Shown in pieces: positions 1-8,405 of a DNA stretch of 48,568 nucleotides. The position numbers were made by a program, and so were the translations under genes. Source of the DNA: a virus. Within the stretch, counting starts at the first letter, position 1, and the number at the start of each line of letters is the position of its first letter. Location of the stretch: IMG/VR virus record IMGVR_UViG_3300046648_000224, positions 1-48,568 of that record; one strand, given 5' to 3'. A model generated the notes under the pieces. The model did no database searches and was not told the origin of the DNA. It worked only from the letters and a program-made list of their open reading frames with translations.

Positions 1-138
1 CTTCACCCAGTGAAGACGCTCGCGCACGGTCAACCGGCGAATCTCGCTGAGGCTCCACGCCGGACTTAGTTCGACTAGTTGCTCGTATTCGAAGTACGTG
101 TCGTGGTAGTTACAGGCCCTGAAACAGGTCCCCCGCAC
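1..138 (-). CDS. Overlapping small baseplate-region protein, partial
   Basis: An open frame leaves the left edge of the window, so only the first 46 codons from the nearest GTG are visible. It overlaps the 3' end of the baseplate chaperone in another frame. The segment past the chaperone stop reads like real protein (YFEYEQLVELSPAWSLSEIRRL, ending in RERLHWVK), resembling the small 'W-S-L-x-E-I ... R-E-R-x-x-W' proteins that follow T4-type baseplate chaperones in contractile systems. The GTG at 136-138 has no well-spaced ribosome site. An excellent AAGGAGGT lies 14 bases upstream of it, inside the chaperone gene. The frame may therefore be reached by +1 frameshifting instead of separate initiation. 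Existence is likely; the start is uncertain. Confidence 0.55.
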   Translation of the reverse strand, partial: MRGTCFRACNYHDTYFEYEQLVELSPAWSLSEIRRLTVRERLHWVK

Positions 139-973
139 TGATGAAGAGGGGGACCTCCTTTCCGCACGAGTCGTGCGTGAACTTGACATCATTGTACTGA
201 GGGCCCGGCTGCTTTTCCTCAATGGCATCGAGGATGCGCTTGCGGTCGAGAAGGCCCAGAGCACGGGCGAAGTCGGGATTTCCCGTGACGGCGTTTTCAC
301 TGCCATCGGCCTCGACTACGGAAATGAGGCAGCGGGAAATCAGGAGCGTGTTCTGCTCGGATTCCGTGGCGCGGTCGACGACGGCGAGGACGGCGTCCTG
401 GTCGGCGCCGATGGGAAGCCGGACGTAGGCCTTTCGACCCCTGCGGAGTTCGACTTCGAAGACACGGTCGGCGGGGTCGGCCAATCGCCGTACGGGGATC
501 TCGTCGAGGGTGACGGACAGCCGGAACTCCTCGCCGCAGTGCGGGCAGGAGTAGCGGTCCCAGACGATCTCGTCGCCGTAGGTGGCTCGCCGGATCTCCA
601 GCAGGAGCGTGTCGCGGTCGCCGAGCAGGAGATTGCTGAGCAGGGCGGGGCTGGCCTTCTGGTCTCCCACGGAGACGGTGCCGCTGGCGAGGAGGGTGGA
701 GATGAACTTGCCGATACCGCCGTTGCGGGCCTTGGTGATGGCCTCCTCGTCGCCACCGTTCAGTTCACGTACCTCGGCGTCGTAGCGGGCGTTGGCGAAG
801 TCGTTGCCCGAAACGAAACCGCCCGGCAGGCGGAACTGGCCACCTGCCGGGACTGCGATCTCGGGCTTGGCGACCTCGGCCCCCTGGGAGAGCAATGCAG
901 CGATGGCAGCATTTGCCTGACCAGGGTTGGAGAGAGGGTTGGAGAACCCCTCGGTATGAAGGTCGTTTGCCAC
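110..973 (-). CDS. T4-type baseplate hub assembly chaperone
   Basis: This 287-residue protein looks like the T4_baseplate family (gp26-like), which helps build the hub of contractile tail baseplates in the host cytoplasm. The middle carries a cysteine pair, CPHCGEEF at about residue 144, followed by a beta-rich segment typical of the family. A late Cys-Gly near residue 269 may complete a metal site. It is the last complete gene of the structural operon and sits downstream of tube and sheath, as expected. Residues 5-7 (Leu-His-Thr) are encoded by the recurring CTT-CAT-ACC triplet. Its end overlaps another frame that leaves the window. The family call is by sequence feel and gene order. Confidence 0.7.
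   Translation of the reverse strand: MANDLHTEGFSNPLSNPGQANAAIAALLSQGAEVAKPEIAVPAGGQFRLPGGFVSGNDFANARYDAEVRELNGGDEEAITKARNGGIGKFISTLLASGTVSVGDQKASPALLSNLLLGDRDTLLLEIRRATYGDEIVWDRYSCPHCGEEFRLSVTLDEIPVRRLADPADRVFEVELRRGRKAYVRLPIGADQDAVLAVVDRATESEQNTLLISRCLISVVEADGSENAVTGNPDFARALGLLDRKRILDAIEEKQPGPQYNDVKFTHDSCGKEVPLFISAGDLFQGL
953..961 (-). repeat. CTT-CAT-ACC in-frame motif, first of 14 copies
   Basis: This nine-base coding motif reads Leu-His-Thr. The other copies are at 5075-5083, 8378-8386, 16855-16863 (plus strand), 19449-19457, 21463-21471, 25969-25977, 26940-26948, 27712-27720, 28234-28242, 33023-33031, 34479-34487, 36777-36785 and 37952-37960. Three copies end in ATC (Ile) and one in ACT. 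In 11 of 14 the preceding base is G. All 14 lie on the coding strand, in the same frame, in otherwise unrelated genes. Confidence 0.85.
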
Positions 974-1009
974 TGGTTTTGCTCCTAGTCGAGTCGGTCG
1001 ATTCCGCTA

Positions 1010-1561
1010 TTAGAAACTAACGGAAGACGAGCCGACACTGTTAGCCAACTTGAACTCGAAACCCTCGTGGGCGAGGGTCATCTGCTGGACGATGATCGCG
1101 TTGGCGCCAGCGTCCAGGTCCGAGAAGGCGACCGCCGTGGGCCACGCGTTGTAGACGCGGAATGCGGCCTTGGCGGGAGTGGTGCCGGAAGTGACCGGGT
1201 GGTCGAGCACCTTGATGTCGACCATGTGCCGGAATTCCGCACCGGCCTTTCCGTTTCCGGTGCCCTGGATGACGGTGAACAACTGCCGCATCCAGTCCAT
1301 CATCTGGGAGTCGCCGACAGCGAGTCCCTTGGAAAGGGTGATGGGGGCGAAGTCGCTCTGCCCCGGCATCTTCTGGGTCGTAGTGTTCATTCCGCCCTCA
1401 CGGTACGGAATCACCTCGGTCGTGACGTTCAGACCCGAGACGGACATGAATCCCATTCGGGCGAAACCCTTGATGCCCGGGTGCTGGATCTGGACCTGGA
1501 ACTTGAAATTCCGCAAGGGATCGGAAGCGATATGTCCGACGGTGGACGTAGTCGTAGCCAT
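1010..1561 (-). CDS. Tail tube protein (T4 gp19-like)
   Basis: This 183-residue protein forms the inner tube of a contractile tail, through which DNA passes. The N-terminus 'SDPLRNFKFQVQI...GFMSVSGLNV' and the following 'IPYREGG' are hallmark T4 gp19 / phage tail tube sequence. The length fits the family. It lies directly downstream of the sheath gene (15 bases between stop and start), the classic sheath-tube order. The ATG start follows a GAGAGG-type ribosome site. I see nothing odd in it, and this is among the surest calls in the window. Confidence 0.93.
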   Translation of the reverse strand: MATTTSTVGHIASDPLRNFKFQVQIQHPGIKGFARMGFMSVSGLNVTTEVIPYREGGMNTTTQKMPGQSDFAPITLSKGLAVGDSQMMDWMRQLFTVIQGTGNGKAGAEFRHMVDIKVLDHPVTSGTTPAKAAFRVYNAWPTAVAFSDLDAGANAIIVQQMTLAHEGFEFKLANSVGSSSVSF

Positions 1562-1575
1562 CAGTGGGTTACCTC

Positions 1576-3120
1576 TCAGGAAGTGGCCGTCGAGTCAGTG
1601 GCGGAGGAACCGCCGCTGTACTGGCCGATCTCGATGACGATGAACTCGGCCGGGGTCTGGAGAGCGACACCGACAGAGATGTTCACGACGCCGTTCGCCA
1701 CCGACGCGACCGTGTTGTTCGTGGAGTCGCAGACCACGAAGAAGGCCTGGTCCGGAGTGGTTCCGGCCAGCACGCCCGTCTGCATCAGGGTGAGCAGGTA
1801 CTGCGAGATGACGGCGTTGACCTGGTCCCACAGGATCTGGTCGTTGGGCTCGAACACCGCGAAGCGGGTGGCGTCGAGGATGCCCTTCTTGACCAGCATC
1901 AGGGACCGGCGCACGGAGATGTACCGGTCCGGCATGCCGACGCTCAGAGTGCGGGCGCCGTAGATGACGAAACCGGTGCCCGGCAGGGACTTGATGACGT
2001 TGATGCCCGCGACGTTCAGCGCGTCCTGGTCCGCGTTGGAGAACCGGAACTGCACGTCGAGTACGCCCCGCAGGACGGTGTCGATACCGGCCGGAGGCTT
2101 CTGCACACCGCGCGAGGCGTCGGTGCGGCTGTACTGGCCCAGGACCGCGCCGCCCGGAGGCAGCAAGCGGGCCGAGCCGGAGGCGGTCGTCGCCGGGTCG
2201 TTGACGATCAGCCACGGGCCGTAGATGGCCGCGTAGGACGACGCGCGGATCGCGGAGCCGCCCGTGGACATTCCCTGGAGGCTCAGCGCGTAGGAGTGTG
2301 CGTTGTCGGCGCTGGAGGGCTTCTGGCCGTCCACAACGACGAAGACGGTGCCCTGGTCCTCGGCCCACTCGATGATCGGGTTGAGGACGGTGGAGTCGGT
2401 CACGCCCGGCACGTTCAGCACCAGGTTGTCCTCGACGACCTCCAGCCGCTGGGTGGCCGTGGCCAGGTCGACGGCCGCCACGCCGTCGGAGCCGCCTGCC
2501 AGCGGGACACCGGTCTGTATCGCCGGGGCGTGGTCGGCCTCCCACGTGGTGGCGAGCAGGCTCTCGACCTGGATGAAGGCGGAGCCGGTGACCGGGGAGT
2601 TGATCAGCGCCTGCGCGTTGCGGGAGTCGGCCGGGTCCAGGGAGACGTCGGTGAACCGCTCCTTGAGGTAGGCGGCCGTGTCCCCGCCGACGTAGACGTA
2701 CAGGTCGAACCGGCCCGAGCCGGAGGAGCCCGCCGTGATGTCGACGAAGACGTTGTTGCCCCAGGAGCCCGGGGAGATCGCCTTGATCTTGAGGGTGTCC
2801 TGCGGGGTCGCCTCGGTGTCGTCCAGGGTGACGGAGGCGGCGACCGCGTCGGAAGCAGCCGCACGCACGATGTAGGCGCTGTTGCCGCCGTTGTTGAAGA
2901 AGGAGTAGACGGCGAACGGGAGCAGGTCGGAGGTGTCCCCGAAGCCGCCGTAGGTGGCCACGTACTGCGACCAGGACGACACCAGGGTGGGGGCGAGCGG
3001 ACCGCCCTGCTTCGAGGTACCGACGAAGGCCGCGACCGAGTCGCCGGGGGTCGTCACCGTCTGCGCGAGCGGCGTCAACGTCTCTCCGATGTACACACCG
3101 GGACGCTTGTAGACAGTCAT
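1576..3120 (-). CDS. Contractile tail sheath protein
   Basis: This 514-residue protein polymerises around the tail tube and contracts at infection. The N-terminus 'VYKRPGVYIGE' followed by 'AAFVGTSKQGGPLAPTLVSSW' is diagnostic for phage tail sheath proteins. The C-terminal third contains 'GFVIYGARTLS' and 'RYISVRRSLMLVKKGI', the conserved sheath core that docks on the tube. The length is usual for the family. Together with the gp19-like tube it shows that the particle is a myovirus, which is uncommon among described Streptomyces phages. Confidence 0.95.
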   Translation of the reverse strand: MTVYKRPGVYIGETLTPLAQTVTTPGDSVAAFVGTSKQGGPLAPTLVSSWSQYVATYGGFGDTSDLLPFAVYSFFNNGGNSAYIVRAAASDAVAASVTLDDTEATPQDTLKIKAISPGSWGNNVFVDITAGSSGSGRFDLYVYVGGDTAAYLKERFTDVSLDPADSRNAQALINSPVTGSAFIQVESLLATTWEADHAPAIQTGVPLAGGSDGVAAVDLATATQRLEVVEDNLVLNVPGVTDSTVLNPIIEWAEDQGTVFVVVDGQKPSSADNAHSYALSLQGMSTGGSAIRASSYAAIYGPWLIVNDPATTASGSARLLPPGGAVLGQYSRTDASRGVQKPPAGIDTVLRGVLDVQFRFSNADQDALNVAGINVIKSLPGTGFVIYGARTLSVGMPDRYISVRRSLMLVKKGILDATRFAVFEPNDQILWDQVNAVISQYLLTLMQTGVLAGTTPDQAFFVVCDSTNNTVASVANGVVNISVGVALQTPAEFIVIEIGQYSGGSSATDSTATS

Positions 3121-3161
3121 CTGTTATCTCCTGTAAGGGGGTGAATTCCTGGGGCTACGAT

Positions 3162-3812
3162 TCAATGTCCCGGTGTCTGTGGTTCGGTTACGTCTTCCAG
3201 GTAGTACTCGAAGTCCAGCGCCACGGACTGAGCCTGCGCGTAGTGCGAGGCCGTCGCCGGAAGCATTTCGCTGGAAACAGAGATCAGGTACTCGCGACGG
3301 AACAGACGCTTTCCGTCCTCGTCGCGGGTGTCGACCAACTCGGGCCCGCCGAGCAAATCCAGACGGCGCACCGTCCCGTCCTCGGGAATCGAAAGGAACC
3401 CGAAGCGGGCGGGAATCCGGTCGTGCTGGGCGAGAGCCGCAGCGAGCGCCATGTCGTGCCAGTAGGTGCGGGAGAAGACGACGATCCGGTACCGCAGGTC
3501 GTACGGGATGGGGAACTCGACGATGTACGGCGACTTGGTGACGTCGTAGGACGGGTCGTCGGGGTTCCACCACTTCTCGGCGCCCTCTGGCGCGTAGGGA
3601 AGGCGTACGTAGCCTCGGTGTTCACGCTCGTCGGCCTTGTCGATCCCCGCGTGCTCGATGACGATCAGGGGGAACGTCTGCTGGGCCAGCTCGCTCTCCG
3701 GCACGCGATAGCGCACCGCGACAGCACGGCCGTCGGGTGCGTTCACGTCGGTGACGGTGAGGCCCTGGAGTTTCGCCTTTACGGCGCGGTCCTCATTGAT
3801 GAGCCATGGCAT
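3162..3812 (-). CDS. Structural protein, probable tail terminator or neck
   Basis: This 216-residue protein lies between the connector genes and the sheath gene. That position usually holds the tail terminator or a tail-completion protein. It is beta-rich, with 'YIVEFPIPYDLRYRIVVFSR' in the middle and an aromatic acidic C-terminus (DFEYYLED). I recognise no family motif, so the role is inferred from position only. Confidence 0.5.
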   Translation of the reverse strand: MPWLINEDRAVKAKLQGLTVTDVNAPDGRAVAVRYRVPESELAQQTFPLIVIEHAGIDKADEREHRGYVRLPYAPEGAEKWWNPDDPSYDVTKSPYIVEFPIPYDLRYRIVVFSRTYWHDMALAAALAQHDRIPARFGFLSIPEDGTVRRLDLLGGPELVDTRDEDGKRLFRREYLISVSSEMLPATASHYAQAQSVALDFEYYLEDVTEPQTPGH

Positions 3813-3890
3813 GCAGTGGGCCTCGCGGGATCTCGGAATGCGGATGTCTTCCGCAATTCAGGATCTCAAGAAGGCCGTCGAAGTTTGTAG

Positions 3891-4409
3891 TCAGGACTTC
3901 TGGGACCAGCGCGAGAACTGAGCATCGTTGACCAGCTCGTCCGGTTTCATCTGGACGCATTCCAGGCCGACGATGATGTCCCGGTTCTGGATCTGCCCGA
4001 GGATCGAAATCGACGTGACGCGAAATACCGAGTCGTCGTAGACGATCCGGTCGGTCAGGTACTTCTGGTGGTCGATGTCCTGGTCGGTGAACCCCATCTT
4101 CCGCAGTGCGTCGAAGGACGCGGTGACGGAGAGGTTGTCCACCGTGTACAGGCCCTGGGTCGTGTCGTGGGCCGGGCCCTGGTTGTGGACCACGTGCAGG
4201 GCGGGGATCCGGTAGGGGCCGACGAAGATCTTGCCCTGGCCGGTGCCCTCGTCGTAGAGGTCGTCGCCGTCGGGGTCGGTGTGGGAGAAGCGGTAGTACT
4301 CCACCCGCTCCCCGATCTCCGTCTGGCGCCCGCGCAGGGTCGCCATGATGTCCGTGGTCTCGTAGTTGGCGTTGAAGCGGCCGTGCGTCTTCCAGTCGAG
4401 GCGTCCCAT
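3891..4409 (-). CDS. Probable neck / head-closure protein
   Basis: This 172-residue protein begins at the ATG at 4407-4409, which shares one base with the stop of the upstream gene (TGATG), so translation is probably coupled. A longer open frame exists upstream, but it lies over the coding sequence of the neighbouring gene in a low-complexity Arg/His-rich translation and was discarded. The start reads 'MGRLDWKTHGRFNANYE'. No domain is recognised. Its place between the portal/capsid and sheath genes suggests a head-tail joining role. Confidence 0.55.
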   Translation of the reverse strand: MGRLDWKTHGRFNANYETTDIMATLRGRQTEIGERVEYYRFSHTDPDGDDLYDEGTGQGKIFVGPYRIPALHVVHNQGPAHDTTQGLYTVDNLSVTASFDALRKMGFTDQDIDHQKYLTDRIVYDDSVFRVTSISILGQIQNRDIIVGLECVQMKPDELVNDAQFSRWSQKS

Positions 4410-5224
4410 CAGTAGCCCCAGGATCCGAAGACGCTGGAGGGGATGCCAGACTCGTCGTCGTTCTGGTGGCCGGGGCCGATGGGAGGCAGGATGCGCTGCG
4501 GCAGGGAGTGGTCGTCGTACTCGCGCTCGCGGAAGAGCGGCACGAGGCGGCCGGTCGTGCGGGAGACGCGGCGCAGGTTGGTGACCTCGATCGAGTACAG
4601 GCCGACGCCCAACTTCTCGCACAGGGTCTGGTACCGCTCGGTGAGCATGCCGATCTGCGTCTGGATCTGGGCGAAGCGCTGGCCTCGGTCGACGGAGGTG
4701 CCGTCCGAGGTCTGGACGTTGATGTCGGTGGCCGCGTCGGTGGACAGCGCCCACATGGCCTCGGTGCACGCGAGGAGCACCACGAGGGCGTCCTCCTCGG
4801 CCGGAAGGTTGTCGACTCCCACCGGGGCCTGGTCGTACTTGATGAAGCCGTTGTCGTCCTTGTACCGGGTGGAGATGGTCCGGCCCCGGGTGTGCTGGGC
4901 GACGGCGTCGTTGAGGTAGATGTCCAGTTCGTCGTCGGAGAACAGGCCGTAGGAGGATCCCGACACCAGCAGCAGCGCGTCGAGCGCGAGGGCCTGGGTC
5001 AGGTCGAGGATGCCATTGAGTTCGTCGAGGACGTAGTCGGCGGGGGTGCTCAGCGCGGTCTGCTGGCCCCCCGAGATATGAAGCACTTCGAGGCCGGTCA
5101 CGTTGTTCGCGCTCAGTTCGTACTGTGCGACGTCCCCTGTGCCCCGGATGGTGTCGCGGAACGGCTGGAGCCGGTCGCCCAGCTCGCTGCGTACCCGCGT
5201 GCGCAGTTCTTCGAGAGTTGCCAT
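4409..5224 (-). CDS. Probable head-tail connector protein
   Basis: This 271-residue protein lies in the connector region of the structural operon. The N-terminal part contains a helical stretch with 'LFSDDELDIYLNDAVAQH', then a second helical segment with 'LVVLLACTEAMWAL', reminiscent of head-completion adaptor proteins. The C-terminus is Pro/Asp-rich and probably flexible. It contains one copy of the recurring CTT-CAT-ATC triplet (EVLHISG). It overlaps the downstream gene by one base. The assignment rests on position and secondary-structure impression. Confidence 0.5.
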   Translation of the reverse strand: MATLEELRTRVRSELGDRLQPFRDTIRGTGDVAQYELSANNVTGLEVLHISGGQQTALSTPADYVLDELNGILDLTQALALDALLLVSGSSYGLFSDDELDIYLNDAVAQHTRGRTISTRYKDDNGFIKYDQAPVGVDNLPAEEDALVVLLACTEAMWALSTDAATDINVQTSDGTSVDRGQRFAQIQTQIGMLTERYQTLCEKLGVGLYSIEVTNLRRVSRTTGRLVPLFREREYDDHSLPQRILPPIGPGHQNDDESGIPSSVFGSWGY

Positions 5225-5237
5225 CCCGCGACTCCTA

Positions 5238-5657
5238 TCAGGCGTTCAGGGTGAGTGCGCCAGCAGCGATCTGGAGCGATTCGTTGGTGGCGGCTTGCAG
5301 CGGGTCGTCGATGGGCCACACGTAGATGACGTCGCCGGTCGTGCCGGACGCCGTGGTGACCAGGGCCGCGTACTGGGCGGCGTCGACCATGTCTGCGGTG
5401 AACGGGCCGTAGAAGAGCAGGGCGTTGTTCGCTGTGGTCATCGGGGAGCCGGAGGGGGCGGTCCACACCACCTGCTGGCGTGCGTAACCGGCCGTCGTGA
5501 TCTCCGGCAGCGTGGTCATGTCGATCGTGTCGGTGTCACCTCCCGGGTCGGCGATGAGCAGCGCGAGGTAGGTGTTGCGGGGAGCGGTGTAGGCCACCGC
5601 CCGGCCGGTGAGGAAGTCGAGTGCCTTACCGGCGTAGGTCGCGGTCGTACCGGCCAT
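5238..5657 (-). CDS. Gp80-like minor virion protein
   Basis: This 139-residue protein has the pattern 'TYLALLIADPGGD...GYARQQVVWTAPSGSPMTTANNALLFYGPF'. I recognise this from a widespread family of small phage structural proteins often annotated Gp80-like or fibre-associated. It is a predicted beta-sandwich without signal or membrane segments. Its ATG overlaps the upstream stop (TGATG). The exact place in the virion is unknown. Confidence 0.55.
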   Translation of the reverse strand: MAGTTATYAGKALDFLTGRAVAYTAPRNTYLALLIADPGGDTDTIDMTTLPEITTAGYARQQVVWTAPSGSPMTTANNALLFYGPFTADMVDAAQYAALVTTASGTTGDVIYVWPIDDPLQAATNESLQIAAGALTLNA

Positions 5658-5956
5658 CAGGCATCAACCTTCTTGAACATGCGCTCGAAGTCGGACAGGT
5701 GGAGGGAGAAGTGCCGAACGGCCTTGCCGGGTGCGTGGCTGCCGTCGTCGGTGATGACGTGGGTGTCGTGCTCGTAGGACAGCAGGACGGAGGCCTCGCC
5801 AGCGTGGCCGACGCCAGCGGTACCGGCCGGGTGCACGTCGACAACGGACACCACGGAGCCGGAGGGGATGTGTCCCAGTCCGGCCCCGTGGCCCTCGGCG
5901 TTCTCCAGCACGTACGACTCGCCCTTGGTCGGGCCGAGCGGCGCGAGAGTCTTCAT
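5657..5956 (-). CDS. Small structural-operon protein, unknown
   Basis: This is a 99-residue protein without recognised motifs. It is His-rich (for example GHGAGLGHIP) and the C-terminal part 'VRHFSLHLSDFERMFKKV' looks helical. It is coupled to the next gene by a TGATG overlap. A head decoration or joining role is possible from position but not shown. Confidence 0.5.
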   Translation of the reverse strand: MKTLAPLGPTKGESYVLENAEGHGAGLGHIPSGSVVSVVDVHPAGTAGVGHAGEASVLLSYEHDTHVITDDGSHAPGKAVRHFSLHLSDFERMFKKVDA

Positions 5957-5978
5957 GGGATGGGGTCTCCTTGGACCG

Positions 5979-6356
5979 TCAGTGCCAGATGTAGCCGAGG
6001 GAGTCGAGGTGGTCGTAGAGGGCCTTCGGCGCCTTGTAGCGCACGCCCTCCTCGAAGTCGAAGTGGTTGCCGTGGCCGAAGGTCATGTTCTCCAGCGAGG
6101 TGTTCACTCGGAACTCCCGCATGGGGGTCTCGACCTCGACGGCGTCGGACACCTCGATGGCGGCCGGGGCCGGGGCGGGGCGCAGGTCCTTGGGGAGGAC
6201 CTCGTGGACGGTGTCGTCACGCTCGGCTGCGGCCTGGGCGTTGATGAGGGCGATCTCGTTCTCGCGCGCCTTGATCTCCTCGGCGTGCTCCTTGGCGAGG
6301 GCGGCCTTGTTGCGACCGGTCAGGTCACCGGGACGAGCGACATTGCGTGCAGGCAT
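5979..6356 (-). CDS. Small structural-operon protein, unknown
   Basis: This 125-residue protein starts with a charged helix (about residues 15-50, rich in A, K, E) and ends in 'ALYDHLDSLGYIWH', an aromatic tail often seen at the end of small capsid-adjacent phage proteins. It is the first gene after the major capsid gene and lies beyond a hairpin at 6414-6450, so its expression may differ from that of the capsid gene. Confidence 0.5.
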   Translation of the reverse strand: MPARNVARPGDLTGRNKAALAKEHAEEIKARENEIALINAQAAAERDDTVHEVLPKDLRPAPAPAAIEVSDAVEVETPMREFRVNTSLENMTFGHGNHFDFEEGVRYKAPKALYDHLDSLGYIWH

Positions 6357-6413
6357 TATGAATTCTCCGGGTTCGGGACTCGTTTACGTGAAGCGGTACT
6401 ACTCTAACGAGGA

Positions 6414-6450
6414 AGGGGAGCGGTTCTGGTAATCCAGAATCCGCTCCCCT
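6414..6450 (-). terminator. Hairpin downstream of the major capsid gene
   Basis: Two long complementary arms (6414-6430 and 6434-6450, one mismatch) enclose a very short loop. The hairpin lies in the 153-base gap between the capsid gene and the next gene. No strong U-run follows on the minus strand, so it may be a partial terminator or an RNA processing or stabilising element that sets capsid mRNA abundance. The rest of the gap holds nothing recognisable. Confidence 0.6.
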
Positions 6451-6509
6451 AACCTTCGGGATCGCGTGACCGCGAATACCAACTAAGCCATCAGGCAAGG
6501 CTTGAGAGA

Positions 6510-7496
6510 TTAGTTGGTCTCCGCGATCAGAACCGCCTGATCCGTGATCAGGCCGAGGCCCCAGATGGCGTACCAGGCCAAGGCGTGCTCTCGGCCGAAG
6601 TCGAGAATGCCGCCGTCTCGCAATTCCACCGGGAGGGAGATCGCGTGGCCGAATGCGTTGTCGCCCAGGAAGATGGACTGGTAGACCGTCTTGCCGGTGG
6701 CGTTGGTGACCTGCTTGACCTGCGTGGTCTCGATGAACACGACGTCGTTGAGACGCCCGATTTCGCCGAGCATGAAGTTGCCCGGGGCCGCGTACTTGGT
6801 GACCTCGATGAATTCCGGGTCATCACGCAACTTGCGGCTCTGGTGCGGGTGGACGAAGCAGACGTAGGTCTCGCCCAGACGCGGGACGTTCTTCGTGGCG
6901 AGGGTCTCGACCGCGTCCTTGACGAGGGCGGCGGTGAAGTCGAACGTGCCGTCCAGGGTGTCGGTGGAGGTGGCGGCGGTGCCGTGACCGTAGACGCCCA
7001 TGCCGGACATGGCCGACGCGGTGGCGTACTTGTTGTAGCCCCAGATCTTCGAGGAGGCCTGGAGCAGGGTGTCCCGGGCGGAAGCGTCCAGGTAGAGGGC
7101 CATGTTGCGGCCCAGCAGGCGGGAGGCCGACGCCATGACGTCGTCGAAGGAGGCGTTGAGCAGGAGTTCCGAGACGGCGACGGCGTAGCCGTGCTCCGCG
7201 ACCGTGATCGAGAACTGCGAGGCCGACAGGGCGTTGGTCTGCATGCGGACGCCTTCGACCAACTGCGAGGCAGCGCCGAGGTTGTTGTAACGCATGAAGT
7301 TGATCGTCAGACCGGGCTGAACGCCGAGTTCGGTCTTCTTCACCGCGAACTGCTCGAAGCGGAGAATCGGCATGGACTGGAACAAGATCTCCTTGCTCCA
7401 GATGGTCTGGATGGCCGCCCCGAGGGTGGAGTTGGCGCCCGAGTAGTTCGTCGGAGAAGCCGACAGGTTCGGGGTACCAGTGATCGCGCTAGGCAT
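6510..7496 (-). CDS. Major capsid protein, N4-gp56 family
   Basis: This 328-residue protein forms the icosahedral shell. The sequence matches the N4 gp56-type capsid family: 'ILRFEQFAVKKTELGVQPG', 'TINFMRYNNLG', 'VAVSELLLNASFDDVMASASRLLGRNMALYLD', 'FVHPHQSRKLRDDPEF' and a C-terminal 'VFIETTQVKQV'. The family has an HK97-like fold. It follows the scaffold and portal genes in the expected order and is followed by a strong hairpin. The start ATG at 7494-7496 has an AAGGAAAT-type ribosome site. Confidence 0.9.
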   Translation of the reverse strand: MPSAITGTPNLSASPTNYSGANSTLGAAIQTIWSKEILFQSMPILRFEQFAVKKTELGVQPGLTINFMRYNNLGAASQLVEGVRMQTNALSASQFSITVAEHGYAVAVSELLLNASFDDVMASASRLLGRNMALYLDASARDTLLQASSKIWGYNKYATASAMSGMGVYGHGTAATSTDTLDGTFDFTAALVKDAVETLATKNVPRLGETYVCFVHPHQSRKLRDDPEFIEVTKYAAPGNFMLGEIGRLNDVVFIETTQVKQVTNATGKTVYQSIFLGDNAFGHAISLPVELRDGGILDFGREHALAWYAIWGLGLITDQAVLIAETN

Positions 7497-7531
7497 ACTT
7501 GGATTTCCTTAGTTACGGGTACTCGACCGAA

Positions 7532-8392
7532 TTACGAGTACAGTCCACGCTGGTTCTGGGCTGCCTGACCGACGCCCAACTGGCCCCGAATCTTGGCGTA
7601 CTCCGACATAGGCATGTTCTGAAGGTCAGAAAGGGAGTACGACTTGTGCCCCGGATCAGTGTCCATAGGTCCGGTGGTGGAATAGCCGGTGGGGCTCACA
7701 CCACGCATGGAGGCTCGCTGCTGAATTGCTGCCTGCTGGACCGACTCCAGGATAGCCTGGGTCTTGGCCTTGACGGTATTGAGCGAGTTCTCCACCTCCT
7801 CCGGCGTATTACCGCCGACGAAGTCGAGAAGTTCCGGAGCGATATTCTCGCTCTCCTCGCCGACCCGTCGCTGGATGTAGGACTGGAGGCTGTTGAACTC
7901 CTGCTCCTTCTGGAACAGAAGTCGCTCCTGCTCGCGCTCCTTCTCGAACTGCTGGAGACGCTGGTTCCACTCCTGCTCCTTGACGGCGAGCAGTTCCTTG
8001 GCCGACATGTCTTCCTCGGCCTTGGCCTTGGCGGCCTCCTGGGCCTGGCGCTGACGCTCGGACTCCTGAGCCTGCGCGGCCTCACGGGCCTTGCGCTGCT
8101 CTTCGATCTCGGCGAGGAAGGTCTTGTTCTGCTCCTCCACGCTCTGGAGGCGCTTGTACAACTTGTCCTTCTCCTCCTGCCGCGCCTTCTGGATGTCCTC
8201 GACGGTGAAGCGAGGCTCAGCGGGCGGGGTGGCAGGCGGCTCAACGACAGCGGCCGGGACGACGATGACGGGGTCGCCACCTTCACCGGGCTGCGGAGCC
8301 CCACCTGCGATGGGGAAGATCGGACGGCCGTCCTTGCGGTGGCCAAGTACGGTGCTGGCGGGCACCGAAATGCCCTGGGTATGAAGCGACAT
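7532..8392 (-). CDS. Capsid scaffolding protein
   Basis: This 286-residue protein has a long central coiled coil (about residues 65-185, dominated by E, K, Q, R and A) flanked by a Pro-rich N-terminal region and a C-terminal segment with 'SLSDLQNMPMSEYAKIRGQLG'. Such proteins between portal and capsid genes act as internal scaffolds during procapsid assembly and then leave. Residues 3-5 are encoded by the CTT-CAT-ACC triplet. No protease motif was seen. Confidence 0.8.
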   Translation of the reverse strand: MSLHTQGISVPASTVLGHRKDGRPIFPIAGGAPQPGEGGDPVIVVPAAVVEPPATPPAEPRFTVEDIQKARQEEKDKLYKRLQSVEEQNKTFLAEIEEQRKAREAAQAQESERQRQAQEAAKAKAEEDMSAKELLAVKEQEWNQRLQQFEKEREQERLLFQKEQEFNSLQSYIQRRVGEESENIAPELLDFVGGNTPEEVENSLNTVKAKTQAILESVQQAAIQQRASMRGVSPTGYSTTGPMDTDPGHKSYSLSDLQNMPMSEYAKIRGQLGVGQAAQNQRGLYS

Positions 8393-8405
8393 GCGCTCTC
8401 GACTC

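Noticed and set aside
110-135. -1 frameshift at GCG-GGG in the baseplate chaperone
   Set aside because: The -1 frame meets a TAG within about 20 codons and gives no protein-like sequence. Only the +1 frame continues convincingly.
1564-3144. A 526-residue plus-strand frame opposite the tail sheath
   Set aside because: The translation is low-complexity (R, D, G, V-rich), typical of antisense frames in GC-rich DNA. The sheath gene on the minus strand is certain.
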